Assembly (NCBI GenBank): GCA_011389755.1 | Contig: JAABTR010000183.1 | Span: 1-16,339 of the forward strand | Direction: 5' to 3' | From: Deltaproteobacteria bacterium | GTDB taxonomy: Bacteria > Myxococcota_A > Polyangia > JAAYKL01 | Length of the DNA: 16,339 nt | In this document: positions 8,111-14,501 of the stretch, piece after piece | Layout of the letters: each line of letters starts with the position of its first letter | Numbering within the stretch: the first letter of the stretch is position 1 | Notes under the pieces: model-generated | Told to the model about the DNA's origin: nothing | Seen by the model: only the letters and a program-made list of their open reading frames with translations | Database searches by the model: none | Program-made: the position numbers and the translations under genes

Positions 8111-9292
8111 TCACCTCCCGCCCCGAGCCAGCTCAACGGCCAGGCGCGCGCCTTCTCCCATGTCTCGAGCGCTTCGGATTTCGAGCCCCGAACCGGCGAG
8201 GATTTCACGGCCCTTCTCCACATTTGTCCCCTCGAGCCGAACCACGAGGGGCACGTCGATCCCCATCTCGTCGACGGCGCCCACCACGCCCGTCGCCAGG
8301 ACGTCGCAGCGAAGGATCCCTCCGAAGATGTTGACGAAGATCGCCTTGACCCGGCTGTCGGACAGGATGATTTTAAAAGCTCTCTTGACCGTCTCGGCGT
8401 CGGCCCCGCCTCCCACATCGAGGAAGTTCGCAGGCTCGCCGCCGGCGTGCTTGATGATATCCATCGTCGCCATGGCGAGCCCGGCCCCGTTGACGCAGCA
8501 GCCGATATCACCATCCATGCCCACGTAGGAAAACCCCAGCGCCGCCGCTTCGGCTTCCACGGGGTCTTCCTCTGTTTTGTCCCGCAGCTCTTCGTGCCCC
8601 GGCTGCCTGTACCCCGCGTTGTCGTCGAAATTGACCTTGGCGTCCAAAACCGTCAAGAGCCCATCTCCCGTGACCACGAAAGGGTTGATCTCCACCAAGG
8701 AGGCGTCCTCTTTGACGAACATCTCGGCGAGGTTTTGCAAGAGCGCCACCGCCGCGCCCACCTGCTTGCCCTCGAGCCCCAGGCCGAAGGCGATCTCCCG
8801 CGCCTGGTGAGCTCTCAAGCCCGCCTTTGGGTCGAACCACTGCTTGAGAATCTTCTCGGGCGTCCGGGCGGCGACCTGCTCGATCTCGACGCCGCCCTCG
8901 GTCGACGCCATCAGGCAGATTTTCCGCGCGTCCCGATCGATAACCAGGCCCACGTAAAGCTCCCGCGCGATATCCACTCCGCCGGCCAAGAGCACCCTCT
9001 CGACTCTCTTACCCTCGGGCCCGGTCTGGGGGGTCACCAAGGTCATGCCCAAGATGGATTCCGCCGCCGCCTTGGCGGCCTCGACCCCATCTACGATTTT
9101 AACGCCTCCACCTTTGCCCCGCCCCCCGGCGTGAATCTGCGCTTTGACGGCCAGCGTCGTGTTGCCGCTGCCGGCGACGATTCGCCGCGCTATCTGTTCG
9201 GCGCCTTCCGCGTCGAAAGCCACCTCTCCGGGCGGCACCGCAATCCCATAGGCCTTCATGATATCCTTGGCCTGGTACTCGTGAATCTTCAT
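8111..9292 (-). CDS. sucC: Succinyl-CoA synthetase beta subunit SucC
   Basis: SucC is the nucleotide-binding, ATP-grasp subunit of succinyl-CoA synthetase and partners SucD in the cytoplasm. The 393-residue product has the typical start MKIHEYQAKDIMKAYGI and the nucleotide loop AQIHAGGRGKGGGVK at 51-65. The metal-binding region is EINPFVVT at 201-208 with LDAKVNFDD at 216-224. The C-terminal ligase domain carries FLDVGGGADAETVKRAFKII at 290-309 and FVNIFGGILRCD at 319-330. ATG at 9292 follows AGGAGGG at a good distance (GGAGGGATGG just upstream). The stop TGA forms part of the sucD ribosome-binding site. It is the first gene of the sucCD unit. No substitution suggests loss of activity. Confidence 0.98.
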   Translation of the reverse strand: MKIHEYQAKDIMKAYGIAVPPGEVAFDAEGAEQIARRIVAGSGNTTLAVKAQIHAGGRGKGGGVKIVDGVEAAKAAAESILGMTLVTPQTGPEGKRVERVLLAGGVDIARELYVGLVIDRDARKICLMASTEGGVEIEQVAARTPEKILKQWFDPKAGLRAHQAREIAFGLGLEGKQVGAAVALLQNLAEMFVKEDASLVEINPFVVTGDGLLTVLDAKVNFDDNAGYRQPGHEELRDKTEEDPVEAEAAALGFSYVGMDGDIGCCVNGAGLAMATMDIIKHAGGEPANFLDVGGGADAETVKRAFKIILSDSRVKAIFVNIFGGILRCDVLATGVVGAVDEMGIDVPLVVRLEGTNVEKGREILAGSGLEIRSARDMGEGARLAVELARGGR

Positions 9293-9464
9293 CCATCCCT
9301 CCTGGGGTCAGTCCGAGGTCGTCAACTGCTGCCCGATTGCCTGCAACGTCACCCAATTTAATACGGGAGTGATGAAATACAACAGATTTCGGCGCCTTGT
9401 CTCTATCCATTTCCCGCGCGAACCCCGCGAGGCGGCCGCGCCGGCCTCTCGACGTCAGCGATTA
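9293..9464. other. Intergenic region upstream of sucC
   Basis: These 172 bp carry the sucC ribosome-binding site and must hold the sucCD promoter, but I see no confident -35/-10 pair. Near 9355-9390 the sequence turns AT-rich and contains a short inverted repeat GAAAT-N7-ATTTC (9374-9390), a possible regulatory site. At 9429-9448, just past the stop of the zinc-ribbon gene, a GC-rich dyad (GAGGC with GCCTC, alternatively GGCCG with CGGCC) could form a hairpin. It lacks a following T-run on the minus strand, so I do not call it a terminator. Confidence 0.4.
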
Positions 9465-10835
9465 TCAGCTATTTTTGTGGGTTATTTGAACGTGGCCCGT
9501 GGGGAGTTTGCGCCTGGCGCACAAGGTCCAGATAGGTCTCTCGTCGGCGACCGGCGCTTCGGAATCGAAAAGACGGATATCGGCGAGCTTTTGTTTGTCG
9601 ATCCACCGAATATTCGACCACAGGGTTCTGCCTTCGCGCCAGGAGGCGTCACCGCTCGACTCGACGGTGATGGAAGCCGAGGTCGCCGCGCCTCGGGCGT
9701 CAGACCCTATCGACTCACCGCCCAAAGAGCACTCATAGAGAAAAAACGCCACATCGCGCCCCTTCTCCGGCGTCGGCTGCAGAACCGATCTTTCATCCGG
9801 AAATCCCAACTGGGTGAGGATCCAGGCAGGGGCCTGGACGTGCCTCTTGGAGGTCACGGTCGGCCATGTGCCCTCGAGCCGGGCCACGACCTCGTAGTCC
9901 ACGCCATCCGCTGAAATGGTATCCCCCAAGGCCGCCGTGATCACGACGGGCACGACCGCAACTCCGAGGGCCGCCGCCGCGGTTATCTGAATCAGCGCAA
10001 ACAAGGCGAGCAGCGCCGTCACCAACCAAAGGTCGGGGACGAGCGGCGCTAAGATCATCCCGACCGGCGCCACCGCGGCCACCAGCAGCGGTATCGTGAC
10101 GGTGGCCAAGAGGTGCCGCTGCTCCGTCTTCAGCGCCCTGCCCAGCGAATTGTCGAGCTGGTCTTCAATCTGCCCAAGTCCGTCCATCGCGTCCGAGGCG
10201 ATGGGCTGATAGGCTCCGTCTACAAAGAGGTGATCGGCCTGGCAAAAAAAGCAGCGTCTGACCATGCCGTTGTCGGGAAGCTCCGCGGCGCAGCAGCGAC
10301 AGTGTGGAGCGCCGCCTTTTCTCGACGCTGCCCGCGGGAGCGCCAGCTCGGGCAACCTCCTTTGACGAACGAGCCCGCGCGCGTACAAGGCCATGGTCGC
10401 GGCGAAACCGGTGCTGGTGCCCCAGATGACCCACCAAGATATGCTCAGTCGCTGGACGTACTCGAACGGGCCGGGGGCTCGAAACAAGAAAGCCATGGGC
10501 GTCAGGCCGTAATGAGTGGGGTAAAACGCCCACACGACCGCGATCGCGATGACCGCCCAGATCCCGAAAAGCAGCGCCAAGAGCCTAAAGCCGCCGCCGA
10601 AGCCGATGCGCGCCCTCCGACCGGTCAGCTGCTGCTGCGAGGTGTCACAGGCCTCGAGTTTGTACCGGAGTCGATTGATAATCTTCGCGAGGTGAGGCTC
10701 GACCGGATCGCCCATCCCACAGTCGGGACACGCGATGCCGCGCCCGCTGAGCACGATCCTCACCGAGCTCCCGCAGTGTATGCACTCGCTTTCGAAGGAC
10801 TCGAGCGGCCCTTGTTGCGACCGAGATTCATCCAT
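9465..10835 (-). CDS. Membrane protein with two zinc-ribbon motifs, function unknown
   Basis: This is a 456-residue protein I cannot assign to a named family. A first zinc ribbon uses C18-x2-C21 and C36-x2-C39 (CIHCGSS, CPDCGMGD). A transmembrane segment follows at about 84-104 and a second at about 133-152. A second zinc ribbon uses C179-x2-C182 and C195-x2-C198 and lies between membrane segments. Two further hydrophobic segments fall at about 244-267 and 270-302. The C-terminal 150 residues look like mixed beta structure (ISADGVDYEVVARLEGTWPT onward) and may be cytoplasmic. Zinc ribbons act in the cytoplasm, so I infer that both ribbons and the tail face inward. ATG 10835 is the chosen start, with only a weak ribosome-binding site but a promoter-like sequence upstream. 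The gene is separated from its neighbours by 141 and 172 bp, so it is probably monocistronic. Nothing indicates an enzymatic role. Confidence 0.85.
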   Translation of the reverse strand: MDESRSQQGPLESFESECIHCGSSVRIVLSGRGIACPDCGMGDPVEPHLAKIINRLRYKLEACDTSQQQLTGRRARIGFGGGFRLLALLFGIWAVIAIAVVWAFYPTHYGLTPMAFLFRAPGPFEYVQRLSISWWVIWGTSTGFAATMALYARGLVRQRRLPELALPRAASRKGGAPHCRCCAAELPDNGMVRRCFFCQADHLFVDGAYQPIASDAMDGLGQIEDQLDNSLGRALKTEQRHLLATVTIPLLVAAVAPVGMILAPLVPDLWLVTALLALFALIQITAAAALGVAVVPVVITAALGDTISADGVDYEVVARLEGTWPTVTSKRHVQAPAWILTQLGFPDERSVLQPTPEKGRDVAFFLYECSLGGESIGSDARGAATSASITVESSGDASWREGRTLWSNIRWIDKQKLADIRLFDSEAPVADERPIWTLCARRKLPTGHVQITHKNS

Positions 10836-10905
10836 GGTCGTTGCTCGAAGCTACTTTCTTGCGGTCGAGATGCTCCCAACCCTCGGAAACGGTCCTAATT
10901 ACTTA

Positions 10906-10933
10906 GTTATGGAGCGACGAAGAGATGAGTCAA
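10906..10933 (-). promoter_or_regulatory. Predicted sigma-70-type promoter of the zinc-ribbon gene
   Basis: On the minus strand TTGACT (10933-10928) and CATAAC (10911-10906) are separated by 16 bp, matching 5/6 and 4/6 of the sigma-70 consensus. They are followed by an AT-rich stretch with a small CTAA-N4-TTAG dyad (10895-10906). Transcription would begin near 10899, about 64 nt before the ATG at 10835. It lies in the 141-bp gap after the response-regulator gene, where no intrinsic terminator is visible. Confidence 0.4.
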
Positions 10934-10976
10934 ATGGCGACGCGGCGAACGGGCAGGTGGAGAAGCGACACTCAAC

Positions 10977-11684
10977 CTACAGATCGAGACGATAGCCGAC
11001 GCGCCGGACGGTCTTGAGGTGCTTGGGAGCCGTGGGATCGTCTTCGATTTTTTGTCTCAAAGACATTACGAAATTGTCGACGGTCCGCGCGGTCCCTTCG
11101 AACTCCCAGCCCCAGACGCGGTCCAAGATGACCTCGCGCGTGAAGGGGCGCCCCGGAGAGCGGGCCAGGAGCAGGAGCAGGTCGAACTCTCGCGCCGAGA
11201 GGTGGACCTCCTCGTCGCCGCGCATGACCCTGCGAGAGAGGGGATCGAGGCGAATCTCCCCGAATAAGATCTCCGGCTCGGCGCGGCGCCCGGCGCGGCC
11301 GCGTCGCAACAGCGCCTCGACCCGAGCGAGCAGCTCGCGCAGATCGAAAGGCTTGGCGACGTAGTCGTCCGCGCCCAGCTCCAGCCCTTGAATCTTGTCC
11401 CGTATCGTGTCTCGAGCCGACAAAACGAGCACCGGCGTGTCCACGTGCTTTTCGCGAATCTCGCTGAGGATGTCGAGCCCGCTCCATCCGGGGAGCATGA
11501 TATCGAGCACGATGAGATCGGGGCTCGCGTCGAAGGCCTTGCGCATCCCCTCGTCGCCATCTGCCGCGGTGACCACCCGAAAACCTTGGAGCTGAAAATT
11601 CATGGCCAGCCCTTCCCGGATGGATTTATCGTCCTCCACGACCAAAATCGTCTCTTTGACGTCCTCTTTGCGGCCGTTCATCAT
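10977..11684 (-). CDS. OmpR/PhoB-family DNA-binding response regulator
   Basis: The 235-residue protein has an N-terminal receiver domain (about 12-126). Its acidic pocket is D18 and D19, the phosphoacceptor is D61 in IVLDIMLPGWSG, and the conserved lysine is K111 in VAKPFD. A winged-helix trans_reg_C domain follows at about 138-235 (LDPLSRRVMRGDEEVHLSAR, ending TVRRVGYRLDL). On phosphorylation such proteins bind direct repeats in promoters as dimers. The start ATG 11684 overlaps the kinase stop (ATGA), with GGAG a few bases upstream inside the kinase gene, so kinase and regulator are translationally coupled. An alternative start is the adjacent ATG one codon later. It is the last gene of the leftward dgkA-led operon. 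All residues needed for phosphotransfer are present. Target genes are not evident from the sequence. Confidence 0.96.
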   Translation of the reverse strand: MMNGRKEDVKETILVVEDDKSIREGLAMNFQLQGFRVVTAADGDEGMRKAFDASPDLIVLDIMLPGWSGLDILSEIREKHVDTPVLVLSARDTIRDKIQGLELGADDYVAKPFDLRELLARVEALLRRGRAGRRAEPEILFGEIRLDPLSRRVMRGDEEVHLSAREFDLLLLLARSPGRPFTREVILDRVWGWEFEGTARTVDNFVMSLRQKIEDDPTAPKHLKTVRRVGYRLDL

Positions 11685-12640
11685 GATGACTCCTCGTCTT
11701 GCTCGACAACTTGTGGCAGACGCACCGTAAAACAGGAGCCGCTGCCTTGTTCGGACTTCGCGGTCACAGATCCGCCGTGCATCTCCACCTGGTACTTGAC
11801 GATGGCGAGCCCCAGCCCCGTCCCGGTCGAGCGACTGCGAAGGCCCGCGTCCACGCGGTAAAACGGCTCGAAGATGCGGCCGAGCTCCTTGGGGCCGATG
11901 CCGATCCCGTTATCGCGAACCTCCAGCACCACATCATCCGCTTCATCCCGCACCACGACGGTGATCCGCTTTCGAGAGCCGGTGTACTTGTAGGCGTTTA
12001 TGAGCAGATTGAGCACCACCGAACAGATCGCCGCGCGGTCGTGGCGCACCAAACCGGCGGCTTCGACTTGGACATCCAGGGTGAGATCCCCCTCCTTGAC
12101 CATCCTCATGAAGTGGGACACCGCCTCTTCTACGGTCTCGGCCAACGCGGTGATCTCGAAACTGAGCGCGTCCCGATCCTTGGCCGCACCGCGCCAGGTC
12201 AAGACCCTGTCGATCATCGACTCGAGCCACTCGGTCTCCCTCAATATCGTCGCAATACACTCGGCGCTGCGCGCGGGATCATCGGCCAAAAGCCCCATCT
12301 GAAGAGTCTGGGCGTACATCCGGATCGATGAGACAGGTGTCCGCAGCTCATGGCTCATGTTGGCCAAGAGGTCGGCCTGCATTCGGGCGAGCCGGGCCCT
12401 TCGCCCGAGCAGCACCGTGACGACCACGGCTCCGCCGATGGCCGAGGTTGTAAAAGAAGTGGTCAAGATCCCGATGACCATCGTCGTCGAGCTCTCTCCC
12501 ATGGCCAGCGCCACGATCCCGACCGAGCTGGCGAGGATGACCGGTAAAATCACGCCCACAGACAGCGCGATGATGACCCCGGTCAGGCTGAGGCGCTGCC
12601 GAACGCGCTCCGCCCCACGGGGCATGCTGTTCACACTCAT
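11681..12640 (-). CDS. Membrane histidine kinase with no extracytoplasmic sensor domain
   Basis: The 319-residue protein has two transmembrane segments (about 18-46 and 55-80) joined by a very short loop. A HisKA dimerisation domain follows with phosphoacceptor H97 in NMSHELRTPVSSI. The HATPase_c domain has N-box NLLINAYKYT (211-220), G1 box RDNGIGI (242-248), F-box IFEPFYRVD and G2 box GTGLGLAI (273-280). It lacks a periplasmic sensor and any obvious HAMP or PAS domain, so stimulus detection must occur in the membrane or through a partner. The adjacent PAS-containing protein is the obvious candidate. ATG 12640 is the first start after an in-frame stop nine codons upstream, but has no strong ribosome-binding site. 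GTG 12634 and ATG 12625 remain alternatives. It lies 41 bp after the PAS-REC-HPt gene and overlaps the regulator gene by 4 bp. Confidence 0.95.
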   Translation of the reverse strand: MSVNSMPRGAERVRQRLSLTGVIIALSVGVILPVILASSVGIVALAMGESSTTMVIGILTTSFTTSAIGGAVVVTVLLGRRARLARMQADLLANMSHELRTPVSSIRMYAQTLQMGLLADDPARSAECIATILRETEWLESMIDRVLTWRGAAKDRDALSFEITALAETVEEAVSHFMRMVKEGDLTLDVQVEAAGLVRHDRAAICSVVLNLLINAYKYTGSRKRITVVVRDEADDVVLEVRDNGIGIGPKELGRIFEPFYRVDAGLRSRSTGTGLGLAIVKYQVEMHGGSVTAKSEQGSGSCFTVRLPQVVEQDEESS

Positions 12641-12681
12641 TGGGCCAGTATTGCCGCCGGATCCTCAGAAAAGCAAGGAGG

Positions 12682-13839
12682 TCACACCGACTTGAGCTCG
12701 AGAAACCCCCGGTAGGCGTCTTCCCAGCGGGCCCTGAGCTCCTCGGCCGGCTCCGTGGTCGCGCTCTCGTAAAGCTCCCGGCAGATCCCCTGCAGGCGGA
12801 AGGCTCCCACGGTCGCGCAAGCTCCCCAGAGAGCGTGGGCGGCCCCTGCGAGCTCATCGCGCCGATTCGCCTCGATGGCCTTTTGGCTCTGACTCAAGTA
12901 CGCGGGACAAAGCTCATCGACGAAGAGGCGGATGGCTTCGTCGGCCAGGTCGGCGTCCCCGTCGTACCTCGCCACCAGCCAGTCCCTCTCCAGGGCCACC
13001 ACATCCCGAATGGGCCACGCGCCCGAGTCCTCAAGGTCGGGCCTTTGACCTTTCGAGACCAGCCGCTCGATGATCCGCTCGAGCTCCTCAGGTCTTATCG
13101 GCTTGGCCAAAAAATCATCCATCCCGGCCTCGAGACAAGATTCGCGATCCCCCTCGAGCGCGTGGGCTGTCATGGCAGCGATGGGCACCATGGCGTCCGC
13201 GACACCGGACGCGCCCGAGCGGATCTCCCGCGTGGCGGTCAGGCCGTCTTTGACCGGCATCTGGATATCCATCAACACCAAATCGAAGCGCTCGCGTTTC
13301 AGAATATCGAGGGCCCCGGCGCCGTCATCCACCACCACGGCTGCATGTCCCATATTGGTGAGGAGATTGGACGCTACCCGCTGATTGATGGTGTTGTCAT
13401 CCGCCACCAATATCCTAAGATGCCGACCGCGAGGGGACCGCGGATCAACGAGCCGCTGTGCCCGCGAGGTGTCTTCGGCGATCCTCTGCGTCCTGCGCGC
13501 CGCGGTGATGTCGACCGCCGTGATGGCCACAAAGCGCAGCGCCTCTTCGGCGTAAAACGGACGCACCACGACCAGCAGCGAGACACCCCCGATATCCTGA
13601 AAGAGTTCGAGGGGTTTGGTGAGCGTTCTCTTTGCAAACGCCCGCAAGATATCGTCGACCCCGTGGGGCACGCAGGGTTCCAGCTCCCGTAGTTTTCTTC
13701 CGATAACCTCCTGTGCGGGGCGCCCCAGAATCCTCGAAAATGCGGGGTTGAGCTCGAGGATGGTCCCTTTGGGCGTCACCTGGGCGATACCGGCGTCTGC
13801 CACAAAGGCCAGCTGCTCGACTTCCCGTGATTCGTGCAT
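12682..13839 (-). CDS. PAS-receiver-HPt phosphorelay protein lacking a kinase domain
   Basis: The 385-residue protein has three domains. A PAS sensor spans about 8-115 (AQVTPKGTILELNPAFSRIL, with the typical VDITAARR exit). A receiver domain spans about 141-262, with acidic D147/D148, phosphoacceptor D191 in LVLMDIQMPVKDG, T224 and K246. A histidine phosphotransfer domain spans about 285-380, with H335 in AGAAHALWGACATVGAF. No HisKA or HATPase_c domain lies between PAS and receiver, so it cannot autophosphorylate like a hybrid kinase. In the HPt motif the residue usually Lys after AHxL is Trp (W338). This is unusual but does not touch the phosphoacceptor. The start follows an ideal GAGGAG ribosome-binding site that begins right at the dgkA stop, with a 10-bp gap. 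It is cytoplasmic, with no membrane segment. I infer it relays phosphate between the downstream kinase and response regulator. Confidence 0.93.
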   Translation of the reverse strand: MHESREVEQLAFVADAGIAQVTPKGTILELNPAFSRILGRPAQEVIGRKLRELEPCVPHGVDDILRAFAKRTLTKPLELFQDIGGVSLLVVVRPFYAEEALRFVAITAVDITAARRTQRIAEDTSRAQRLVDPRSPRGRHLRILVADDNTINQRVASNLLTNMGHAAVVVDDGAGALDILKRERFDLVLMDIQMPVKDGLTATREIRSGASGVADAMVPIAAMTAHALEGDRESCLEAGMDDFLAKPIRPEELERIIERLVSKGQRPDLEDSGAWPIRDVVALERDWLVARYDGDADLADEAIRLFVDELCPAYLSQSQKAIEANRRDELAGAAHALWGACATVGAFRLQGICRELYESATTEPAEELRARWEDAYRGFLELKSV

Positions 13840-13849
13840 CGGCTCCTCC

Positions 13850-14245
13850 TCACCAAAGCGCGCTCAAATGAGGCCAAAAGACAATTATACCCACGATCGC
13901 CGCCCCTATCGCGCTGATGAGCACGGCCCCTGCCGCCACGTCCTTGGCCTTTTCCACGAGGGGGTGAAAATCGGGTGAGGCCACATCCGCCAGGAACTCG
14001 AACGCGGTGTTGAGCGCCTCGGCCGTCCAGACCGAGACAATCGCCAACACGATAATGCACCAATCGACTTCATCGACATCCAGGGCAACCCCGATGGAGC
14101 AGACGACGGCCGAGACGAGGGCGTGGATCCAGGCGTTGTGCTGCGTCCACGCCATGGTCCACAGCCCCCGAAAGGCAAAGCGAAAGCTGCTCAACCTAGC
14201 TGACACAGAAAACGGTCCGCGGCGCTTGAGTATCCGATGGGGCAT
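13850..14245 (-). CDS. dgkA: DgkA-family membrane lipid kinase (diacylglycerol or undecaprenol kinase)
   Basis: This 131-residue integral membrane protein has three hydrophobic segments (about 40-56, 60-78, 105-124). An N-terminal amphipathic SARLSSFRFAFRGLW matches the family. The catalytic signature is complete: E76, N79 and E83 in AEALNTAFEFLAD, then K101-D102 in EKAKDVAAGAVL, with the same spacing as in Escherichia coli DgkA. The family phosphorylates diacylglycerol or undecaprenol using ATP at the inner membrane, for lipid recycling. Sequence alone does not decide the substrate here. ATG 14245 follows AAGGA at 8-nt spacing. It is the first recognised gene of the operon with PAS-REC-HPt, histidine kinase and response regulator, its stop being 10 bp before the next start. 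This links membrane-lipid or envelope metabolism to a signalling system. Confidence 0.93.
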   Translation of the reverse strand: MPHRILKRRGPFSVSARLSSFRFAFRGLWTMAWTQHNAWIHALVSAVVCSIGVALDVDEVDWCIIVLAIVSVWTAEALNTAFEFLADVASPDFHPLVEKAKDVAAGAVLISAIGAAIVGIIVFWPHLSALW

Positions 14246-14468
14246 CCGATTCGTCCTTCGGCGTGGCTTCTACGATCTCTCGAGCCTCGCGAATGATAAG
14301 CGCACCGAGCCGGGACGTCCACCGGCGCTGTCTTTGGAGGTTCGTCACGCTCCGATTGACCTGCCCGCGGGAGGTGAGTATTTTTCCCCCGCGCTCAAGC
14401 TCTCGGGGGTCGCCTCGCGCGACCTTGTCCTTTGGAGAAAAGAACCGGCGAGCCCCAAAACAGCTCAC
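14196..14468 (-). CDS. Doubtful small ORF overlapping the start of dgkA
   Basis: This is a 90-codon frame starting at GTG 14468 and ending 50 bp inside dgkA. In its favour, a hand count of base composition gives high G+C at codon positions 1 and 3 (about two thirds each) and lower at position 2, a coding-like pattern. The middle is a plausible basic helix (LGALIIREAREIVEA). Against it, the start has no ribosome-binding site, the overlap with dgkA is long, I recognise no family, and the frame covers the predicted promoters of both dgkA and speA. It may be a small leader protein of the operon or chance. Confidence 0.25.
   Translation of the reverse strand: MSCFGARRFFSPKDKVARGDPRELERGGKILTSRGQVNRSVTNLQRQRRWTSRLGALIIREAREIVEATPKDESDAPSDTQAPRTVFCVS
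14293..14321 (-). promoter_or_regulatory. Predicted promoter of the dgkA-signalling operon
   Basis: On the minus strand TGGACG (14321-14316) and TATCAT (14298-14293) are 17 bp apart and match 4/6 and 5/6 of the sigma-70 consensus. The start would fall near 14286, about 40 nt before the dgkA ATG. No other convincing pair is seen between dgkA and speA on this strand. If real, the downstream genes dgkA, PAS-REC-HPt, kinase and regulator would form one transcript. Confidence 0.4.
14356..14384 (+). promoter_or_regulatory. Predicted sigma-70-type promoter of speA
   Basis: TTGACC (14356-14361) and TATTTT (14379-14384) are separated by exactly 17 bp, matching 5/6 and 4/6 of the consensus. The spacer contains the 8-bp palindrome CCCGCGGG (14364-14371), which could be an operator. 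Transcription would begin near 14391, giving a leader of about 110 nt before the speA ATG at 14502. It is arranged back to back with the predicted dgkA promoter. Confidence 0.45.
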
Positions 14469-14482
14469 GTGGGCCCGCCGGT
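14444..14482 (+). promoter_or_regulatory. Hairpin in the speA leader just before the ribosome-binding site
   Basis: The arms 14444-14455 (ACCGGCGAGCCC) and 14471-14482 (GGGCCCGCCGGT) pair at 11 of 12 positions, with a single A/C mismatch, around a 15-nt loop. The stem ends two bases before the speA ribosome-binding site GAAGGGAG (14484-14491). There is no T-run, so it is not an intrinsic terminator in either direction. Position suggests control of speA translation or mRNA stability. It does not resemble a riboswitch class I know. Confidence 0.5.
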
Positions 14483-14501
14483 AGAAGGGAGAAACCTCGA
14501 C

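Noticed and set aside
8107..8514. An N-terminal extension of SucD by 136 codons
   Set aside because: It overlaps sucC entirely. The family N-terminus and a strong ribosome-binding site place the start at 8106.
9429..9448. A GC-rich dyad after the zinc-ribbon gene as an intrinsic terminator
   Set aside because: The stem is short with competing pairings, and no T-run follows on the minus strand.
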